DNA of 64,000 nucleotides, from contig CH672374.1 in the NCBI GenBank assembly GCA_000153385.1, positions 757,610 to 821,609 on the forward strand, read 5' to 3'. Positions within the stretch are counted from its first letter, which is position 1, and every line of letters begins with the position of its first letter. Source of the stretch: Flavobacteria bacterium BBFL7 (GTDB taxonomy: Bacteria; Bacteroidota; Bacteroidia; Flavobacteriales; Flavobacteriaceae). The translations under genes were made by a program, and so were the position numbers. The notes under the pieces were generated by a model. The model searched no databases and had not been told where the DNA came from. It saw only the letters and a program-made list of their open reading frames with translations. This document shows, piece by piece, positions 1 through 12,500 of the stretch.

Positions 1-3000
1 CATTAATCGCTGCAGTTGTCCAAATGTTAATTTTGGCAGCTTGACCATTACTACTTGTCAAATCATTACCAAAGTCATCTGTTCCCCATGCGCCATCTAC
101 ACCATTAGGTCCAGCAGCAACAGCTGTATCATCACCTTCTGACCAACAAACTCCTGGGAAGCTTGTAAAATCATTTCCTGGTGCACCGGCAACTACACCA
201 CCATATGGTGCAATGAATGGAGCACAACTTGTTTGATAAGTTACAGGTCCAATCCAATCACTATAGTTACCCATACCACAATCTGCTCTCACATAAACTT
301 CAAAACTAGTTGAAGAGGCAAGCGAAGAAAGTGATTCGGCAGTATTCATTGTAGAAATACCAGCTGCTGTAGGTAAACCAGTTCCCGCAGGTTGATTCAC
401 ATATTCCCATACCGTTTCACTACCACCTGCTGCCCATGATACATCTGCACTACTAGAAGTAATATTTGTAACCATTAGGTTTGATGGAGGAAGACAACCT
501 GTAAACGAATCTACTGCTACATCATCTATAGACATATCACTTTCAAAACCATTACCTCGTTCTCCTCTAAATCGTACTTGGATAGTTGATCCTGCAAATG
601 CACCAAGTCCTACGTTTGTAGTCACCCATGGATCAGCTTGTACTGGCTGTTGTTGACCAACAAAAGACGCTACATCATTAGTCCATCCAGTACCATCATT
701 AACATCTATATGTAACGTTCCCATATTAACACCATGCATATGATAAGAGAAAGTTAACGCTGGATTTGTTAATGCCGACATATCAATAAGCGGAGAAAGT
801 AATTCAGTTTCTGCTCCTAAAACACCTGAACTCGCTTCTGTAAAGAAGAAATTAGTTCCTGTAGCAGCAGCAAGTGGACCTGTTCCTGTAGAACCTGTTC
901 CTGCACCACTAACATCCCAAGTATAGCCTGTAGTTTGTGGCGTACTCCAACAATTTTCTTCTACAAATGATGTAGACACTGTAAATGTTTCAAAACCTTC
1001 TGTATAAGGTGCCACAAATGCAGCACATGCAGTTTCAAAAGAGAAAGGTCCAACAACATTACTAAAGGCTCCACCACCACAATCTGAAGTTACATAGAAT
1101 TCATAACAAGTTTGAGAAGATAAACCAGAAATAGATAATGGATTCATCGCGGTTCCAGTAACTAACACTGCTGCTGGATCCATTGTTCCTGGAGTAAATC
1201 CACAAGGACCGTATTCAATATTCCATAAAGTTGACATACCATTTTCTGTCCAACCTAAGTCAGCTGTGGAATCAGTAATATTTGAAGCCATTAGAATACT
1301 AGGATTAGGACATGCTGGCAATTCATCAACTTTAAAGTCATCCAAACTTATATCTCCTTCAAAACTACCATTACTAGTAGCTATAAATCTAAATTGAACT
1401 GTTGCACCTGCATAAGCAGATAAATCACTTATCTGAGATATCCATGGATCAGCTTGAGCTAACTGTATCTGACCAGGACCTAAGGTTACTACATTAACCC
1501 AACCAGTACCATCATTAATCTCTAGATCTAAAGAACCTATTTGACCACCAAACATATGATAGAAAAATTCTACTGATGGATTTGTCAAAGGAGTTAAGTC
1601 AATCAATGGACTTACTAAAGTCGCTACATCTCCTGTACCAGCTCCTGAAGCTTCAGTGTAAAAATAATTCACTCCACTATTTGCTGCTAGAGGACCTGTA
1701 TTAGAAGAAGGTGTGCTACCTGCCCCATCAACATTCCAATCAAAACTAGCCGTCGCAGATGCCGACCAACATTCATCTTCTACAAAAGTTGTACTAGTTG
1801 CAAAATTTTCAAAGTTTTCAGAATAAGGAGCTGTAAACGCAGCACAGGCAGTTGTAAATGAGAATGGACCTATATAAATACTAGCATCACCAGGTCCGCA
1901 TACAGCTCTTACATAATATTCGTAATCTGTATTTGGCATCAAGCCTGTAATCATTGTATCAGGCGTTGGTGTTATTCCCAAGTCTGTTACCGCCGCAGTC
2001 ATAGTGTCAGGAGTAAATCCAGGCAAGCCGACTTCAACATCCCATTCTGTTTCTGTTCCTCCAGCTGTCCAAGCGAGATCTGCTGTAGTGTCTGTCACTG
2101 TAGGAGCGGTTAATGCTGAAGGAGCCGCACAAGTAGGAGGCGCAGCACAAGTAACTGTTGCCGACCAACCTGGTCTTTGTACAGATCCATCTGACTCAAA
2201 CACAAACGTTAAACATCCTGAAGTTGTAGTCGCTAATAATAACTGCCCTACTAAATCACCAGTACCGCTATTATTTGCAGGATCCCAACACCATTCGGTT
2301 CCTCCTGTTGGAGTATTAATAGTAGGGAAAGTGTTATCTGGTCCATCATAGATAGTTAAACCATCAAAACATCCAGTTCCACTATCTTCCATATCGTTAA
2401 AAGTAAAATTCACATAAACGACATCTCCAGGATTATCTGGACAAATATTATATGTAATATTTTCACTATTCTGATAATCACCTGAAGCTCCTCCAGAATC
2501 AACAAAAGCATCACCAGAGCAATAATCTGGAGATGTAGAAGCATTAGTACAGACTTGTTGTGAAATATCTCCAGGTCCACAGATTGCAGACACACAAAGT
2601 TCATAATCCGTACCACTGCTTAAGCCAGTAACAATTACAGTAGGTGTCGTAGGATTAGGTGTTATAGCAGTAAATGCTGTTACGCCTACTTCTCTATATT
2701 CAACAATCCATTCTACTTCCGTTCCACCAGCTGTCCAGTTTAACTCAATACTACTAGAATTAACGACACCTGTAGACAACATTGACACATTAGGACACGT
2801 AGGTATATCATCAATTCTAAAATCATCAATAGAGATATCACCAGCAAAAGTTCCATTAGCTTCAGCTCTTAGTCTTACTTGTATGATATTACTGGTAAGT
2901 GCTACAGGAGCTAAGTCAATAATCGCGTCCAACCAATCATCTGCTTGAGCAGTTTGCTGTTGTCCAATTATCATGTCCACATCATTAATCCAACCTGCAC

Positions 3001-6000
3001 CATCATTAACATCTACATGTAGCGTACCTATTTGCGCACCAAACATGTGATATTTAAATTGTATCGATGGCGCTGTTAATGCAGTTATATCCACCAAAGG
3101 AGAAACTAATCTCGCTTCATCGCCAGCAGTACCACTCGATGCTTCTGTATAAAAATAATTACTTCCACTAAATGCAGCTAATGGACCAGTACCTGTTGAT
3201 GGTGTGGATCCACTATTATCCACGTTCCAATCATAAGCCGAATCAGAATCGGCAGCCCAACAGTTTTCTTCAACAAAAGCAGTACTAGCTGTAAAGGCTT
3301 CAAACGTATCTAGAAAAGGTGCTATAAATGCGGCGCACTCAGTGGTAAAGGTTCCAGGTCCAGAAACAGCGCTAAGCGTTCCCATTCCACAATCCGCGGT
3401 AATATAGTAATCATAACAAGTAAAAGATGACAAGCCTGATATTGTGAAAGGATTAGTAGTAGCAGCGACTGTCGTTGAAGTTCCATCACCAGGCACAAAT
3501 CCACATGGACCATATTCAATACTCCAAGCTGTAGCACTACCATTCTCATTCCAAATCATTTCTGCACTCACATCAGTAACAACACCAACAGATAATGCAG
3601 AAGGTTGTGGACAAACAGGAATTTCATCAAAAACCACATCGTCAATAGCTATATCAGAAGTACCCGTAAAAGCAGTTTCCGTTCTTTCAGCTCTAAATCT
3701 TACTTGAACAGTACCATTCGAATTATAAGGTAGTAAATCAACAACTTGAATATCCCAAGCAGATGCTCCACTTGTTTGTTGTTGTCCCGTTAATAGTAAT
3801 ACATCATTCACAAAACCAGTACCATCATTTACATCAACGTGTAATATACCTGTTGCAGCTCCAAACATGTGAGATGCAAATTGCATAGAAGGAGCAGATA
3901 ATCCAGAAATATCAACTATTGGAGCCAATAAAATAGCCTCATTACCTGCCACACCACCATTTCCTTCAACATAAAAGTAGTTACTTCCACTATTTGCACC
4001 ATCAGGTCCGGTATTTGTGGTAGGTGTACTTCCAGCTCCATCAATATTCCAATTCCATTCTGTAAAAGAAGTTGAGTTCCATGATCCTTCCCAACAATTA
4101 GCAGCCACAAAATCAACACCAGCTGTAAACATCTCAAAATCTTCAGTATATGCTGCTATAATAGGAGAACACTTAGTAGTAAATGTAAATGGCCCAACCC
4201 AAGCACTATAGCCGTCTGTACCACAATTTGATCGCACATAATAATCATATGTAGTCTCTGCCATTAAGCCAGAAGCAGTTTCTGGATTACTTGCAGTTAA
4301 ATTTTCATAAATAGCACCTGCAGTACCTTGAGCCACACCAGTAGGTTGTACTTCCACTTCCCAAGAAGTGGCAAGACCATTTTCAGACCATTCTAGTACA
4401 GCACTTGTATCTAGGACACCATTAGTAGTCAATAAATTTGGGTCAGGACATGGAGGCAATTCGCCAACTAGGATATCATCAAGAGATATATCACCTTCAA
4501 ATGTCCCTGCAGAGACTGCTCTAAATCTAATTTGAATCGTTTGACCTGTATAGGCACTTAAATTTACAATTTGTAACAACCAAGCGTCACCTTGTGCAGC
4601 TTGCTGTGCACCTGAAATAGTGTTCACCGCTGTCCATCCAGTTCCAGACAAATCATCTACCTCAAGGATCAAATCTCCTATTTGACCTCCAAACATATGG
4701 TAATAGAATTGTACTGAGGGATTAGTTAATCCTGAGAGATCAAATTGTGGCCCAATTAATATAGCTTCACTAGTACCTGCAGATCCAGAACTCGCTTCAG
4801 TATAAAAATAATTCGAACCAGAAAACGCTGCTAAAGGACCTGTGTTGGATGAAGGTGTTGATCCAGCACCATCTACATTCCAGTCGTAAGCATCTACCGA
4901 AGTCGCTGACCAACACAGTTCTTCAACAAAAGCTGTAGTGGTGGCAAAAGTTTCAAAATCTTGTAAATAAGGCATTGCTGACGTAGGAGCAAATGGCAGA
5001 CATAAAGTCGTAGCATTGAACAAGGTAGCAGAACTATAATCAGGCGCAACTGGATCACAAACAGCTCTTACATAAATATCATATGCAGTAGCATCAGATA
5101 GACCTGTTAAGCTTGTAGAAGGCATGGTCATTACATTAACTATTGTACCTTGAGCAGGAGTAGAAAATGGTGCAGAAATTGTGCCTACCGGAGCATATTC
5201 TAGCTCCCATTCAGTTTCAGTTGAGCCGGCTGCCCAATCTACGTCCATACTATTAAAAGAAATATTAGTAGCTTGAATAGTCGTAACCACTGGACAAGAA
5301 ATCGCAGTTTGTGCAGTGTATGGTCCAGCCCAAAGACTAAAGTCACCCATACCACAATCAATTCTAACATAGAAATCATATGATGTATCTGAAGCTAATC
5401 CCGTAACATCTGCAAAAGGAGCAGTGAACTGTTGGACAACAGTTCCTCCACTACCTTGAGTATAAGGAGATGGTCCATACTCCACTTCAAAAGTTGGATT
5501 AGGATTCCCATTTGCATCCCATACAAATGAAACACTATTTGCTGTTTGAGTTACTGGAGCAAAATTTGAAGGAGTTGGACACGATTCTGTCGTAGTTATT
5601 TGAATTGGTCCTTGACAAGCACTTTGGTCCATTACTCCACATACAGCGATAACATACACATCATATGTTGTTATTGAGCTTAGACCAGATATCGTAAATG
5701 GATTTGTTGTGGCAGTTACCTGAGTTCCACCTGAACCGCAACTGTAAGGAGATACTCCATACTCAATTATCCATTCTATTTCAGTACCACCTGCAGTCCA
5801 TCCAATTTCAGCAGAGTCCGAAACTACATTACTAGAGGTAATATTTGAGACTGCTGGACATGTAGGACATGACGCCAGACCGTTAAAGTAGTTTCCAGTA
5901 GTCGGTGAGAATCCAGAATTAACTACAATAATACCTTCAGAGTCATATAACGTAAATTCATTATCCCCAGGCGTCACAGAATCGGCGATGTAATCTAAAG

Positions 6001-6226
6001 ATAAAGTATCTCCATCGTTAACAGTGATGGAAACTGTATTCATATTTCCTGGAGGATTAGGAACGGTATAAACTTGAGGTGTACCAGCATTGATAGTCAC
6101 AGAAATTTGTGCTCCATTGTTCCACCCATCTCCAAAGTTATCTATCATTTCTAAAGAATAGTTACATTGGGCAACCATTATAGAAACGGTAAACAAAGCT
6201 AAAAGCGTAGCGTAAAAGTGTTTCAT
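1..6226 (-). CDS. Giant T9SS-type surface protein 1, Fn3/MAM-like repeats (C-terminus outside window)
   Basis: The frame is open from ATG at 6226 to the left window edge (at least 2075 codons, no stop), so the C-terminus is missing. The N-terminus (MKHFYATLLALFTVS, then MVAQ|C) is a Sec signal peptide. Next come a beta domain with the motif NFGDGWNNGAQ, several fibronectin-III units (pattern W..GG.ETEW..EYGP ... GL...T.YD.YVR..CG) and about six MAM/choice-of-anchor-J-like units (PY.E.FE.F...ENCW ... GDISIDD). One CUB-like insert lies near 2110-2560 (DYCSGDAF, DGLTIYDGPD, WCWDP). It is closely related to the next gene, so I expect a T9SS sorting tail beyond the window. Likely role: adhesion or binding at the cell surface; ligand unknown. 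Frame continuity is certain; function is inferred from domains only. Confidence 0.85.
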   Translation of the reverse strand, partial: MKHFYATLLALFTVSIMVAQCNYSLEMIDNFGDGWNNGAQISVTINAGTPQVYTVPNPPGNMNTVSITVNDGDTLSLDYIADSVTPGDNEFTLYDSEGIIVVNSGFSPTTGNYFNGLASCPTCPAVSNITSSNVVSDSAEIGWTAGGTEIEWIIEYGVSPYSCGSGGTQVTATTNPFTISGLSSITTYDVYVIAVCGVMDQSACQGPIQITTTESCPTPSNFAPVTQTANSVSFVWDANGNPNPTFEVEYGPSPYTQGSGGTVVQQFTAPFADVTGLASDTSYDFYVRIDCGMGDFSLWAGPYTAQTAISCPVVTTIQATNISFNSMDVDWAAGSTETEWELEYAPVGTISAPFSTPAQGTIVNVMTMPSTSLTGLSDATAYDIYVRAVCDPVAPDYSSATLFNATTLCLPFAPTSAMPYLQDFETFATTTAFVEELCWSATSVDAYDWNVDGAGSTPSSNTGPLAAFSGSNYFYTEASSGSAGTSEAILIGPQFDLSGLTNPSVQFYYHMFGGQIGDLILEVDDLSGTGWTAVNTISGAQQAAQGDAWLLQIVNLSAYTGQTIQIRFRAVSAGTFEGDISLDDILVGELPPCPDPNLLTTNGVLDTSAVLEWSENGLATSWEVEVQPTGVAQGTAGAIYENLTASNPETASGLMAETTYDYYVRSNCGTDGYSAWVGPFTFTTKCSPIIAAYTEDFEMFTAGVDFVAANCWEGSWNSTSFTEWNWNIDGAGSTPTTNTGPDGANSGSNYFYVEGNGGVAGNEAILLAPIVDISGLSAPSMQFASHMFGAATGILHVDVNDGTGFVNDVLLLTGQQQTSGASAWDIQVVDLLPYNSNGTVQVRFRAERTETAFTGTSDIAIDDVVFDEIPVCPQPSALSVGVVTDVSAEMIWNENGSATAWSIEYGPCGFVPGDGTSTTVAATTNPFTISGLSSFTCYDYYITADCGMGTLSAVSGPGTFTTECAAFIAPFLDTFEAFTASTAFVEENCWAADSDSAYDWNVDNSGSTPSTGTGPLAAFSGSNYFYTEASSGTAGDEARLVSPLVDITALTAPSIQFKYHMFGAQIGTLHVDVNDGAGWINDVDMIIGQQQTAQADDWLDAIIDLAPVALTSNIIQVRLRAEANGTFAGDISIDDFRIDDIPTCPNVSMLSTGVVNSSSIELNWTAGGTEVEWIVEYREVGVTAFTAITPNPTTPTVIVTGLSSGTDYELCVSAICGPGDISQQVCTNASTSPDYCSGDAFVDSGGASGDYQNSENITYNICPDNPGDVVYVNFTFNDMEDSGTGCFDGLTIYDGPDNTFPTINTPTGGTEWCWDPANNSGTGDLVGQLLLATTTSGCLTFVFESDGSVQRPGWSATVTCAAPPTCAAPSALTAPTVTDTTADLAWTAGGTETEWDVEVGLPGFTPDTMTAAVTDLGITPTPDTMITGLMPNTDYEYYVRAVCGPGDASIYIGPFSFTTACAAFTAPYSENFENFATSTTFVEDECWSASATASFDWNVDGAGSTPSSNTGPLAANSGVNYFYTEASGAGTGDVATLVSPLIDLTPLTNPSVEFFYHMFGGQIGSLDLEINDGTGWVNVVTLGPGQIQLAQADPWISQISDLSAYAGATVQFRFIATSNGSFEGDISLDDFKVDELPACPNPSILMASNITDSTADLGWTENGMSTLWNIEYGPCGFTPGTMDPAAVLVTGTAMNPLSISGLSSQTCYEFYVTSDCGGGAFSNVVGPFSFETACAAFVAPYTEGFETFTVSTSFVEENCWSTPQTTGYTWDVSGAGTGSTGTGPLAAATGTNFFFTEASSGVLGAETELLSPLIDMSALTNPALTFSYHMHGVNMGTLHIDVNDGTGWTNDVASFVGQQQPVQADPWVTTNVGLGAFAGSTIQVRFRGERGNGFESDMSIDDVAVDSFTGCLPPSNLMVTNITSSSADVSWAAGGSETVWEYVNQPAGTGLPTAAGISTMNTAESLSSLASSTSFEVYVRADCGMGNYSDWIGPVTYQTSCAPFIAPYGGVVAGAPGNDFTSFPGVCWSEGDDTAVAAGPNGVDGAWGTDDFGNDLTSSNGQAAKINIWTTAAIN

Positions 6227-6444
6227 AATAAGATTTTAGTTAAAAAATTAGTATATGAAAGTAACTATTAAGATTTAATTAACAATCTGTACATCTATAA
6301 ATATCGTTAAAAAGCTTAAAATATAGTTAAATAAACACGTTATATGTCAGTAATTATTACAATACAAGTAGTATCCTACACGCAAATATGTTAAAAACTA
6401 ACATATTTCATAATTCATTACTATAAGAAAGGTTTTTTAATACT

Positions 6445-6460
6445 CGCTTTCGCGAAAGCA
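6445..6460. repeat. Palindrome CGCTTTCGCGAAAGCR, copy 1 (1 mismatch, last base A)
   Basis: This is an intergenic copy between giant genes 1 and 2, upstream of the gene 1 start and just past the gene 2 terminator. The TTTCGCGAAA core is intact. Confidence 0.9.
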
Positions 6461-6492
6461 ATCTTCTAAGAAAATTTGCGAAAATATAGAAT

Positions 6493-6524
6493 AAAAAAAA
6501 GGCTGTTCAATTAAGAACAGCCTT
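6493..6524 (-). terminator. Rho-independent terminator of giant gene 2
   Basis: The stem AAGGCTGTTC (6499-6508) pairs perfectly with GAACAGCCTT (6515-6524) around a 6-nt loop. On the minus strand it is followed by a run of eight T (6493-6500). It lies about 20 bp past the stop of the 2333-aa gene. Confidence 0.9.
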
Positions 6525-6544
6525 TCTAAAGAAGTTATATAATT

Positions 6545-9500
6545 TTACTCTTTTACTACTCGTATCGTAGATGTACGACCGTCGGTAGCTACTTGTACTA
6601 GATATACTCCAACACTAAGAGTAGACATATCAATTTGAGCATTAGTTACACCAGGTGATACTTTCATAACCTGTTGTCCTAACATATTCATAACAGATGC
6701 GCTATCAATATTTTGCAATCCATTAATATTTAGTACGTCTTTGACAGGATTTGGATAGAAAGTAAATCCTAACTCCTCGATAGACGCATTACTTTGTGTT
6801 GCATCTATAGTGAAGTTATCTACAAAAAACTCTGAGTCAGTTCCAGCTCCAGTAACACCATTAGTACCCCAGAATGCTAATTGCACAATTCCAGTATAAC
6901 TACCAAGGCTTACAGTTTCTAATTGACCTGTGTTAGAAATTGCAGGTGATGTAGCGTCCCAAGTTTGAATAGCTGTCCAAGTTAAACCTGCATCATCAGT
7001 AATTAACAATTGTATTTGTTGATCACCAGTAAAAGCAGTTGCACCAGTCGCAGCAAATGTAGTATGAGCGATATCAAAAATCGCTTCAAAATTACCAGCT
7101 GTTCCTAAATCAAATTCCGGTGTTACTAACCAGTCATTGATTGCAGCAGTATTCCAAATATTAATCTTAGCTGCCTGCCCATTAGAACTAGCAGTATCAT
7201 TAGCAAAATCATCAGATGCCCAAGCACCATCTACACCATTAGGTCCAGCAGCAACAGCTGTATCATCACCTTCTGACCAACAAACTCCTGGGAAGCTTGT
7301 AAAATCATTTCCAGGTGTACCTATTGCCGTACCGTAAGGTGCTACTATAGGAGCACAATCCGTCGCAAAATTAAGAGGTCCAACCCATGAACTAAAGTTA
7401 CCCATACCACAATCTGCTCTTACGTAAACTTCAAAACTTGACGAGGAAGCTAAACCAGAAACAGTTTCCATAGTATTAATAGTTGATGTTCCAGCACCAG
7501 TAGGAGCTCCAGAACCAATAGGCAATACAGCATACTCCCATACGGTTTCAGATCCACCAGCAGACCATGAAATATCAACTGAAGTCGCAGTAATATTATT
7601 AGTTGCTAAATTAGTTGGTGTTAAGCACCCGTTGAAGTCATCTACAACAACATCGTCAATTGAAATATCACCTCCAAAAGAAGCACCACGAGTACCTCTG
7701 AATCGAATTTGAACCGTAGCCCCAGTATAAGCTCCAAGTCCTACAATGGCAGTCTGCCATGCATCTGCTTGAGCAGCTTGTTGTTGTCCTACAAGAGTAA
7801 ATACATCTGGCGTCCATCCTGTACCGTCATTAACATCAATATGTAGAGTATCAAAATCTGGTCCCCACATATGGTAAGCAAATGAAAGCGCTGGATTAGT
7901 CAGTGCAGACATATCTATTAACGGAGATAAAAGCTCAGCTTCATCACCAGCAGATCCAGAAGATGCTTCAGTAAAGAAATAATTTGATCCAGTAGCTGCT
8001 GAAGTTGGTCCAGTATTAGTAGAACCTGTACCATTAGTACTAACATCCCAAGTATATCCAGTTGTTTGAGGAGTATTCCAACAATTTTGTTCAGTAAATG
8101 CAGTAGTTACGGTAAACATCTCAAAACCTTCTGTATAAGGAGCAACAACAGCTGAACATTCAGTTGTAAAAGTTGCTGGTCCAGCAGTACCACTTAAAGT
8201 ACTCATACCACAGTCTGCTGTCACATAAAAGTCATAACAAGTTTCTGAAGTTAATCCAGTTATCATAAATCCAGAATTAGTAGTAGCGACCACAGTCATA
8301 CCTGTTCCTGGTGTGAATCCACAAGGTCCATATTCTACATTCCAAGATGCAGCCATACCATTTTCATTCCATGACAAATCTGCGGTAGTATCTGTAATAT
8401 TCGTAGAAGATAATATTGATGGTTGCGCACAAGCTGGCAATTCATCAAATACAACATTATCTATCGATATATCACCCAAAGTATTGGTACCTGTTTTTTC
8501 AGCTCTAAATCTTACCTGAACAGTCGTTCCAGTGAATGCAGCTAAATCAATAACACTTAATTCCCATGGAGAAGCACCAGAAGTTTGTTGTTGCCCTTGT
8601 ATAAGAACAACGTCATTAACATAGCCAGAACCATCATTGATATCAACATGTAAATCACCTATTCCAACACCGAACATATGATAATTGAATTGAACAGAAG
8701 GATTTGTTAATGCAGAAACATCTACTAAAGGAGATAAAAGAGTTGCCTCGTTTCCGGTAGTACCTCCATTCCCCTCAACGTAAAAGTAATTAGTACCATT
8801 AAATGCTGCATCAGGACCTGTGTTAGTTGAAGGTGTGCTACCAGCATTGTCAACATTCCAATCATAATCAGTGAAACTCGTTGAATCAAAACTTCCTTTC
8901 CAACAATTTTCCTCTGTATAGTCTAAACTAGCAGTGAAAAGTTCAAAGTCCTCAATATAAGGAGCGGCAATAGGAGAACATTCAGTTTTAAATGTAAATG
9001 GACCAAACCATGCACTAGTTCCATCAGTACCACAATCTGACTGAACGTAAAAATCGTATAATGTATCTGCAACTAAACCTGTAGCTGTTACAGGATTGGT
9101 CGACATATTATTTGCATAAACCGCTGGTGATGTTCCTTGCGCAATACCTTGAGGCTGCACTTCTACAGACCAAACCGTTGCAAGACCATTTTCCGTCCAT
9201 AATAAATCGGCAGATGTATCTGTAACGTTCATAACGTTTAACATACTTGGGTCAGGACAAGCTGGTAATTCATCGACTAACAAATCATCAATACTGATAT
9301 CACCTTCAAAAGTACCGTTTGAGGTTGCTACAAATTTGATTACAACAGTTTGACCTGCGTAAGCAGATAAATTTGTAATTTGAAGTAACCATGGATCTGC
9401 TTGAGCTAATTGTTGCGCTCCAGGTCCTATTGAACCAACGCTAACGAATCCACCACCTAATTGATCATCTACCTGAATATCTAAAGTACCAATTTGATTA

Positions 9501-12500
9501 CCAAACATATGATACCAAAACTGAACTGACGGAGTCGTTAGAGGAGAAAGATCTATAGTAGGCATGATTAACTCTGCTGTTTGACCTACACCACCACTAC
9601 TTGCCTCTGTAAACATAAAGTTTGAACCACTTTGCGCCATTAAAGGACCAGTTCCTGTAGAACCAGTTGTTCCTGTACCAGACACATCCCAACTAAAAGT
9701 ACCTGATGCATTAGTTGTAAAACATGCATCTTCTACAAATGCAGTAGTTGGAGTAAAACCTTCAAAGTTTTGGAAGTACGGTGCTGGAACTACATCACAA
9801 AGCGTTTGGAAGCTTACTGGTCCAACCCATACCGATGTATCAGTTGCTCCACAAATAGCTCTCACGTAAAAATCATACTGAGTACTTCCTTGCAGACCAG
9901 TAACAGTATATGGCTTAGTCACTGCTGTAGCAGATCCACCTAATGGAGCTGCTGGCGGCATACCTTGAGTATAACCAACTGGTCCCCATTCAACATCATA
10001 TGTTGTAGCTGTACCATTTTCAGTCCAATCAATGGTTGCATCAGTAATTGTAATTGACGTATCATCAACCATTAATGCAGATGGTGCTGGACAAGTTGGT
10101 ATTTCATCTACTCTAAAGTCGTCAATAGAAATATCACCTGCAAAAGAACCATTCGACTCGGCTCTTAATCTCACAGATAATTCTGTACCTGTTAGTCCAG
10201 TGATAGCGCTTATGTCGACAATTCTCTGTACCCAATCATCAGCTTGTGCTGTTTGTTGTGCACCAACAATCATATCAACATCATTAATCCAACCTGTACC
10301 ATCATTAACATCAACGTGAAGAGTACCTATTTGTGCTCCAAACATATGGTAATAGAATTGTATAGATGGAGTAGTCAACGTAGAATAGTCAATTATTGGA
10401 GAGACAAGTCTAGCTTCTGCTCCAGTAGATGAAGCTTCAGTATAGAAATAGTTCGTACCACTGAATGCACCTAAAGGACCGGTACCAGTACTAGGAGTAG
10501 AACCATTATTATCTACATTCCAATCATATGTCCCGTCTGAATCTGCAGACCAACAATTTTCTTCAACAAAATTTGTTGTAGCCGTAAATGCTTCAAAATT
10601 ATCAAAGTACGGTGCAGTAAATACGGCACATGCTGTCTGGAAAGTAACAGGTCCTGACCACACAGAGAATCCAGCAGCTCCCATACAATCAGTTCTTACA
10701 TAAACATCATAATTGGTAAAAGCAGTTAAACCTGTCCAGTTATATGGACTAGCTGTTGCAGTTTGCTGAATCCCTGTAGTTGTAGCATCTGGCGCTGGAT
10801 CTCCTGCAGGTTGAACTAACACCTCAAAGCTAGTTGCAGCTGTAGCGTTAGTATCCGCAAATTCTACATCTACAGTTGTATCTGTAATATTATTTGCCAT
10901 TAACATACTAGGAGGAGAACAAAAAGCTCCACAAGTTTCTACTCTCAACAAATCGATAGCGATATCGGCTGTAAAACCATTCGTAGCACTTTCTTTTCCT
11001 GTGATTTGTAAATAAATCACTTGACCTATATATGCATCTAGATTTACTCCTACTGGAGCCCAAGGATCACTACCTGCAGTTTGAAGTTGACCAATTGCTG
11101 TAAATTCATTAGTCCATGGTCCTGTAGGAGATGTTCCAACGTTTACTGTAAATTCATCAATCTCTGCTCCGTAAGCAAAATAATAGAAACTTAATTCTGC
11201 ACCATCCGTAGCGAAACTTAAATCTATTGCTGGAGAAACTATTTCAGCAGGTGTTATTACCGTACCTGAAGTTTCTAAATAAGCAAATCCACCACCACTA
11301 AACGGTGCATCTGGACCTGTGTTTGTTGATCCTGGAGAAATCGCTCTATTGAAGTTCCAAAGTGCGGCAGTAGTAGTCCCTACTCCTATGTCTCCAGTCC
11401 AACCATTATCATTGGTTTCAAATTCTTCTTGAAAAACAAACACATTATCCATACCAGGACAACTAACACCTTGTGGAGGCAAGAATGCAGTTGTAAAAGT
11501 TTCAGGACCCTTTTGTGCACTTAAAGTACTCATACCACAATCTGCAGTTACATAAAAGTCATAAGTAGAATTAGGATCTAATCCAGTAATTAAATAAGGA
11601 TTAGTAGTTACCGAAACTTCAAATACATCAGGATCTGTTGCAGATGTACCAGGTACAAATCCAACAGGACCATACTCTACCAACCAAGTAGTTTCAGAAC
11701 CTTGAGACTGCCAAGTTACCTCAGCATCCGTAGCATTAAGAACTCCAGTATCTAACAATGCAACAGGAGCACAAGCTGGTGCTTCATCAACTGTAAAATC
11801 ATCAATAGCCATATCACCAGTAGTAGCACCCGTTCTAGTCGATACAAATCTTACTTGAATATCTCCTGTATAACCAGCTAAATTGATGATTGCTTGCTCA
11901 AAAGGATCACTTCCTGCTGTTTGAACTTGTCCAGAGCTTGTAAACAATCCTACTTGCCATGTAGTACCATCATAAACATCTACACTCAAATCTCCCATAT
12001 TAACACCAAAAAGGTGGTAATAAAATTGCACAGATGGCTCAGTAAGTCCATCTACATTAATTATAGGAGAAAATAATGTAGCGGTATCACCTACATTACC
12101 TAAAGTTTCAATATACATGTAATTTGTACCAGAATTTGCTGCATCTGCTCCAGTATTATTTGTAGGAGTCGTACCAGTTGTTGTTACGTTCCAATCGTAT
12201 TCACTGAAATTATTTGTACCATTAAAGGTTGCAGACCAACAATTATCTCGCTCAAAATCTACATCTGCTGCAAATGTTTCAAAATCCTCAACGTATGGCA
12301 TAGCTGTAGTCGCTGCCAATGGAAGACATTGTGTGGCTATAGAAATGTTTTGCCATGAACTATAATCTGGTAAAGCAGGATCACACACTGCTCTTACATA
12401 AATATCATAAGAAGTATCATCTGTTAAACCAGTCAACTGATGCATAGGGTTAGTAGAAACATTAACCGTTGTACCTTGACCAGTACCTGGTGCTGTAATA

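Larger units (their letters stand above)
6227..6544. other. Intergenic region between giant genes 1 and 2
   Basis: About 320 bp of AT-rich DNA without a gene. It holds the upstream region of giant gene 1, one palindrome copy at 6445-6460 and the terminator of giant gene 2 at 6493-6524. I see no convincing TAnnTTTG promoter box. Confidence 0.7.
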
